The position numbers and the translations under genes are program-made. Positions 59,921-64,000 of a stretch of DNA of 64,000 bases are shown piece after piece. Source of the stretch: Lindgomyces ingoldianus (Eukaryota; Ascomycota; Dothideomycetes; Pleosporales; Lindgomycetaceae). The DNA is taken from positions 411,689 to 475,688 of the forward strand of contig NW_022985165.1 of the NCBI RefSeq assembly GCF_010093535.1. The letters are read 5' to 3'. Position 1 is the stretch's first letter. The number at the start of each line of letters is the position of its first letter. The notes under the pieces are model-generated. The model saw only the letters and a list, made by a program, of their open reading frames with translations. It had not been told where the DNA came from and did no database searches.

Positions 59921-60546
59921 ATGTCAGACCCCAAACCTTTAATTGCTTTTGAACATCCACCCTGCCTGCAGGAGTACATGATATCGGAGAAGGAATTCTT
60001 CCAGCAGAACCCACAGTACACACATCTCGTCACTGGGGCCGTGGTATTCAATTCCGAGGGAAATATACTCCTTGTTCAGCGCGCCGCTGACGAGAAGGCA
60101 TTTCCCAACCTATGGGTACGTCGAATTGAGATCAATCCGGTACTACAATCTGATACCTTCATGAGACCAACAAGACATAGGAAATCCCGGGTGGGAAGGT
60201 TGACAGTACTGATGAGACGATCTTGCATGCCGCGGCAAGAGAACTCAAAGAAGAAACCGGACTGGACACCTCAAGAATAGTTCGGAAAGTGGGGGAGTTC
60301 AGTTGGAGTGAGGTCTCGAAGAAAACCGGCTTTCAGCAGCATTGGCAGAAGCTGATATTCGAAATGGAAGTGAAGGACATGAAAATTGTACTGGATCCAA
60401 ATGAGCATCAGGAGTATCTCTTCGCAACAGAAGAAGATGTTCTTAAGGGAAAGTCGGCGGATGTTGCTCTGAGTTATATTACTCCAGCAAACAAGACCAT
60501 CAAATTGGAGGCATTCAAGTTCAGACGACAGACTATTCAGTCTTAA
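59921..60546 (+). CDS. Nudix hydrolase, two exons
   Basis: Exons 59921-60115 and 60181-60546 (65-nt intron, GTACGT donor, ACATAG acceptor) give 186 aa. The splice completes the Nudix box: PGGKVDSTDE at 68-77, then seven residues and RELKEETGL (85-93). The spacing between the Gly and the first Glu is one residue longer than the textbook motif, as in several fungal members. The catalytic Glu residues 89 and 90 are present. The N-terminal THLVTGAVVFNSEGNILLVQR is a standard Nudix strand. These enzymes hydrolyse nucleoside diphosphates linked to another group; substrate unknown. No targeting signal is visible. Confidence 0.92.
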
Positions 60547-61552
60547 GCCACCCCTATTTACCGCAATTTGGGGCATGGAAAAATCAGGGCGCCTCAAAAG
60601 GGAGGAATTTGAATACACGGATAGAGCTTCCGCGATTAATCAATAGAATAGAAGTGTGTCTTGGAACACTAAATGGTCTAAGTTTTTGGCGTGAAGAGTC
60701 TATAAATATAGAAACCTAGAGAATGCTTGTGCCTACCACAGAACATTCCCGTCGTCTTTCTCACTGGACTTAGGGAAAATACCAAGAGGATGCACCTTTC
60801 TGTCTTCAGCTAGGTTCTTGTCAAGTGCCGTCAATACTTTCAGTAGACAGTAGAGCGAGATGTGAGAATATTCCGCTGGTCCCGCGACTGTTTCAAAGCT
60901 TGCTCCGATTTCCCCAGACCGCGGGTAGACGGCAAACCCCTGCAATTCAGTCAAAGAATCGAACAAGCAACAAATCCCGATCCGAGGGAACGTCGCAGAG
61001 ATCTTAGGCATGAGACTTCCGGAGAATTGATTTTTAATTTTAGAACTGCAGTGTGAAATGCATGACGGGCACAGGACAGATGAAACCCACACACGAGGGT
61101 TCCACCAATGAGACACGGGCGAATGGACCGCAACATGGCGAATCTGGGGGAGCAAAGGTGAAAGACGGCGAGAAGATGTGCGGTTGCTTGAAAGGAAAGC
61201 TTGAACGCCGAATGACGACAAACTAGTTTCTCGCTCCCAAGGCGTTCAGAGCCGCCACAAGGCCAGCCTCCGAAGCGATCACGCGGAATGTATGCGGTCC
61301 CACAGAGGCAGGACTGACAGAAGTGTCTCAACCTCAAAATATTATTAGGCAAACAAAAGGAACCAGCAAGTGCTTGGAGGTTTCAAGGCGCGATTTGCAT
61401 CGGTCCATCGTAGCAGCAGGCCTTGGGGGGCAAGCCACTAGTTCCTCGGCGCTGAATCCCGCCCTGCTCCATACGACCCGCACATGTGCATCTCCTGTAG
61501 GACTCCTCGACCCGCGACCCAAACCTCGATCGCTCAATAGGCCGGTACCATC
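60547..61552. other. Intergenic; unassigned minus-strand frame
   Basis: About 1 kb before the CTF1-type gene. A minus-strand frame at 60733-61221 (about 160 codons) begins without ATG and shows no motif; it could be a fragment or chance. The rest should hold the promoter of the following gene. Confidence 0.4.
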
Positions 61553-64000
61553 ATGTCCGGCGAGCACAGCTTCATGGCGACTTCTGGCCCCTCTCCGCCG
61601 GCGCCGCCGCTGGCCGCGCAGCCCAGCAATGTCCCCAGCGTCCCCGCGTATGCCCGCCCACCTCCACATCTTTCGGGGAACCACGAAGCTCACAGCAGAC
61701 AGGCCAACCTCACAGCAGCCAGGGCACCCGTCGTTCAGACGGCAGCGCGCAAGCAGGGCGTGTGAGAGTAAGTGGACTCCGTATCTCGCGATATTTATGC
61801 TTCGCGCGCGGTGGGGTGTCGTTGTGGTCTTATATCGCGAATACTTATCCAAACGAATGCCTCGGCACCGAGGTCGACCAGAAGAACGTCTGCTAACCAC
61901 CGCGTCTTGCAGCTTGCCATGCACGAAAAGTGAGTAATCGGCCAACAATCCCACGGCCTCACCAGCAGCGCGCCGCCTAACAGTGGGCCAGGTACGGTGC
62001 GATGCCGCCAGCCTCGGTGTACCCTGCACCAATTGCACCGCCTTCTCCATCGAGTGTCGCATCCCCACACCGAAGCGAAAGAAGACACAGTCCAAGGCGA
62101 AAGATGGCGATAGGTACGGCACGCCCAACCCCACCCGCAGGACACGCTGACTGAGGATTCTAGCGACCGTGGCGATAGCCAGAACGAGGTGGAACGATCC
62201 CCCGCCGCCAGCACCGCGCAGTCGGTCGACGGCGTGCCTCGAGACAAGACAACGGTATACAACTCCCCGGATGGTACCCCCTCCACCACCGTATCCAGCG
62301 CCTATGCTGCTCAGCAAGCCACTCACAATGGGACATATGTGCAGTTCATGAAACCGAAGTTCGCGAGAGCCCCGATCAAGGAAGCCGGCCGCGTCGCCTA
62401 CCTGGGAGAGTCCTCCAACCTCTCGCTGCTGGTCCACGACCGCTACGGGACGACCGACGTGGTGCACTATCCACTGCCCGAGAATGTGCGCGGCGCGAAA
62501 GCCCGTGTGAACGAGCTAGACAACATGGAGATCGAAATCCTGCATCAACGAGGCGCCTTTCTCCTCCCTCCCAGGGCTCTCTGCGACGAGCTCGTGGAGG
62601 CCTTTTTTAAATGGGTGGCCCCAGTTGTCCCGGTCATCAACAAGAGCCGGTTTATGCGCCAGTACCGGGACCCCAAGAATCCGCCTTCGTTGCTCCTCCT
62701 ACAGGCAATACTACTAGCTGGATCACGCGTCTGCACTAACGCCCAGTTGATGGACTCCAGCGGATCGACAACGCCCGCGGCGATGACCTTCTACAAGCGT
62801 GCAAAAGCGCTCTATGATGCAAACTATGAAGATGATCGTGTGACCATTGTCCAATCTGTAATCTTAATGGGCTGGTATTGGGAAGGGCCAGAGGGTAATC
62901 TTTGTAATGAGCTTTTCCAAACTTTGGCATTGTCTGACTAACCATTTCCAGATGTTACCAAGAACGTCTTTTACTGGAGTAGAGTAGGCATTGTGGTTGC
63001 TCAGGGGTCTGGCATGCATCGAAGGTACGCGTGTATGAATGATCACTGTTCACTTCACATTAGTTAACAAGACATAGCGTCGAGGGCTCGCAACTCAGCA
63101 AATCAGACAAGCGTCTCTGGAAACGTATATGGTGGACACTGTTTTCCCGTGATCGATCAGTCGCAGTTGCTCTTGGGCGACCGGTTGCCATCAATCCCGA
63201 AGACTCTGATGTTGAGATGATATCCGAGGACGACTTCATCGAGGATGAGCCAGACCGACCGGCAGAATCCCCACCAGACCCCGTCCATGTTCACTTCTTC
63301 ATCAACTATGTCAAACTCTGCGAGATCATGGGTCTGGTGTTATCACAGCAATACTCTGTAGCATCGAAGTATCGGCGGACGAATGCTATTGACCTCACGC
63401 ATAGCGATATGGCTCTCGCTGACTGGCTTCAACATTGCCCCCCAGATGTGCAGTGGGATAGATCTCGTCATCATTTTTGGGCCGCTTTGCTGCATTCAAA
63501 TTACTAGTATGTTATAACGCTCTCTGTGTGCTGTCCCCTACTAACCAATTTATTCCAGTACCACACTCTGCTTATTACATCGTGCTCATATGCCTCCGGC
63601 TGGGTCACCGAAGACGAACGCTATGAATGGTTTTGAAGAACATGCCTACCCATCGCGCAACATCGCATATCAAGCCGCTGGCATGATCACATCCATCATC
63701 GAGAATCTACGAGCACATGATGAGCTGCGATATACCCCTGCGTTCATTGTGTATAGCTTGTTCTCTGCTTTAATCATGCACGTATATCAGATGCGATCGT
63801 CCAATAAGTCCATCGTCTCAGCAACGGAGCAGCGACTACAAATATGCATGGATGCATTGAAGGAGGTTTCGAAAGTCTGGCTCGTGGCAAAGATGGTTCA
63901 CACGCTTTTCGAATCCATTCTTGGAAACAAGCACCTAGAAGAGCGCCTTCAGAAAGCCGCTGGTAAGCGACATCAGAAAAACAAGCCCTCTGCGGGTCCT
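61553..64000 (+). CDS. ctf1: CTF1/FarA-type Zn2Cys6 transcription factor (3' end outside window)
   Basis: Eight exons are visible: 61553-61647, 61703-61767, 61913-61929, 61992-62113, 62164-62894, 62952-63024, 63078-63506 and 63559 to beyond 64000 (658 codons so far). The zinc cluster RACETCHARKVRCD / GVPCTNC / FSIEC uses Cys52, 55, 62, 71, 74 and 81 and appears only after joining exons 2, 3 and 4; exon 3 is 17 nt. RIPTPKRKK follows as a basic linker. The middle region carries the family pattern WYWEGPEDVTKNVFYWSRVG and KRLWKRIWWTLFSRDRSVAV (fungal_trans). CTF1 (cutinase factor) and FarA/FarB activate fatty-acid and cutin catabolism genes through CCTCGG sites. The acceptor of intron 1 (61702 versus 61738) is uncertain; both keep frame. 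Confidence 0.9.
61913..61929 (+). other. 17-nt coding microexon
   Basis: Flanked by an acceptor (tgctaac branch, TTGCAG) and a donor GTGAGT. It contributes two bases plus five codons (Cys-His-Ala-Arg-Lys), including the second cysteine of the zinc cluster. Its inclusion is required for the frame. Confidence 0.85.

Noticed and set aside
60733..61221. Minus-strand gene after the Nudix gene
   Set aside because: No ATG at the frame start, no motif and unclear splice sites.
61334..62467. 377-codon minus-strand frame
   Set aside because: Antisense to the zinc-cluster gene whose motifs and splice sites are clear; no motif of its own.
1..64000. tRNA genes, CRISPR arrays and a secondary-metabolite cluster
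   Set aside because: Looked for B-box-like words, regular spacer arrays and backbone synthases; none convincing.

Overview
The window is nuclear DNA of a filamentous ascomycete (Pezizomycotina). Nearly all genes are split by short introns of about 45-145 nt with GT..AG ends and CTRAC/CTAAT-type branch motifs. The gene content is typical of the group: CreA, CFEM, fungal rhodopsin-like, DUF3425 and CTF1/Far zinc-cluster genes. The class cannot be fixed from the sequence alone. Start codons and splice sites below were chosen by reading frame, splice consensus and recalled protein-family patterns; no search was run.

Layout. 0-8 kb: a possible small Cys/His protein, an alpha/beta hydrolase whose in-frame intron carries the apparent stop, a convergent DUF3425 bZIP-like factor, and a three-exon CFEM secreted protein. 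8-21.7 kb: sparse, with only the carbon catabolite repressor CreA behind a long pyrimidine-rich leader. 21.7-25.1 kb: a divergent pair, a Rad51-paralogue ATPase (minus) and an mARC-like MOSC protein (plus). 25.3-32 kb: an accessory, decaying stretch with a dead two-lobed secreted cysteine-rich gene, a dead RING-finger gene and a 607-bp terminal-inverted-repeat element. 32.2-35.6 kb: a divergent pair, an ER membrane disulfide isomerase of Eps1 type and complex I subunit NDUFA5. 39.5-42.6 kb: a large C2H2/fungal_trans regulator interrupted by one in-frame TAG. 44.2-49 kb: a rhodopsin-like membrane protein and an M3 oligopeptidase (Prd1 type).

49.4-60.5 kb is compact and housekeeping-like: a CHIP-type TPR/U-box ligase, an RS-tailed cyclophilin with altered active-site residues, a leukotriene A4 hydrolase-type aminopeptidase, an intracellular LysM protein, a large disordered nuclear-looking protein and a Nudix hydrolase. 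The window ends inside a CTF1/FarA-type zinc-cluster activator whose zinc cluster is assembled across a 17-nt microexon.

How the genes relate. There is no biosynthetic cluster or operon. Several genes belong to protein quality control (disulfide isomerase, CHIP, cyclophilin, Prd1, LTA4H-type peptidase), and two regulators govern carbon source use (CreA for sugars; the CTF1/Far family for fatty acids or cutin). I see no evidence that they act as one unit. The most unusual items are the splice architecture (microexon, stop-bearing intron), the probably inactive RS-cyclophilin, the two pseudogenes beside the inverted-repeat element, and the TAG-interrupted regulator. I found no clearly new multi-gene system.
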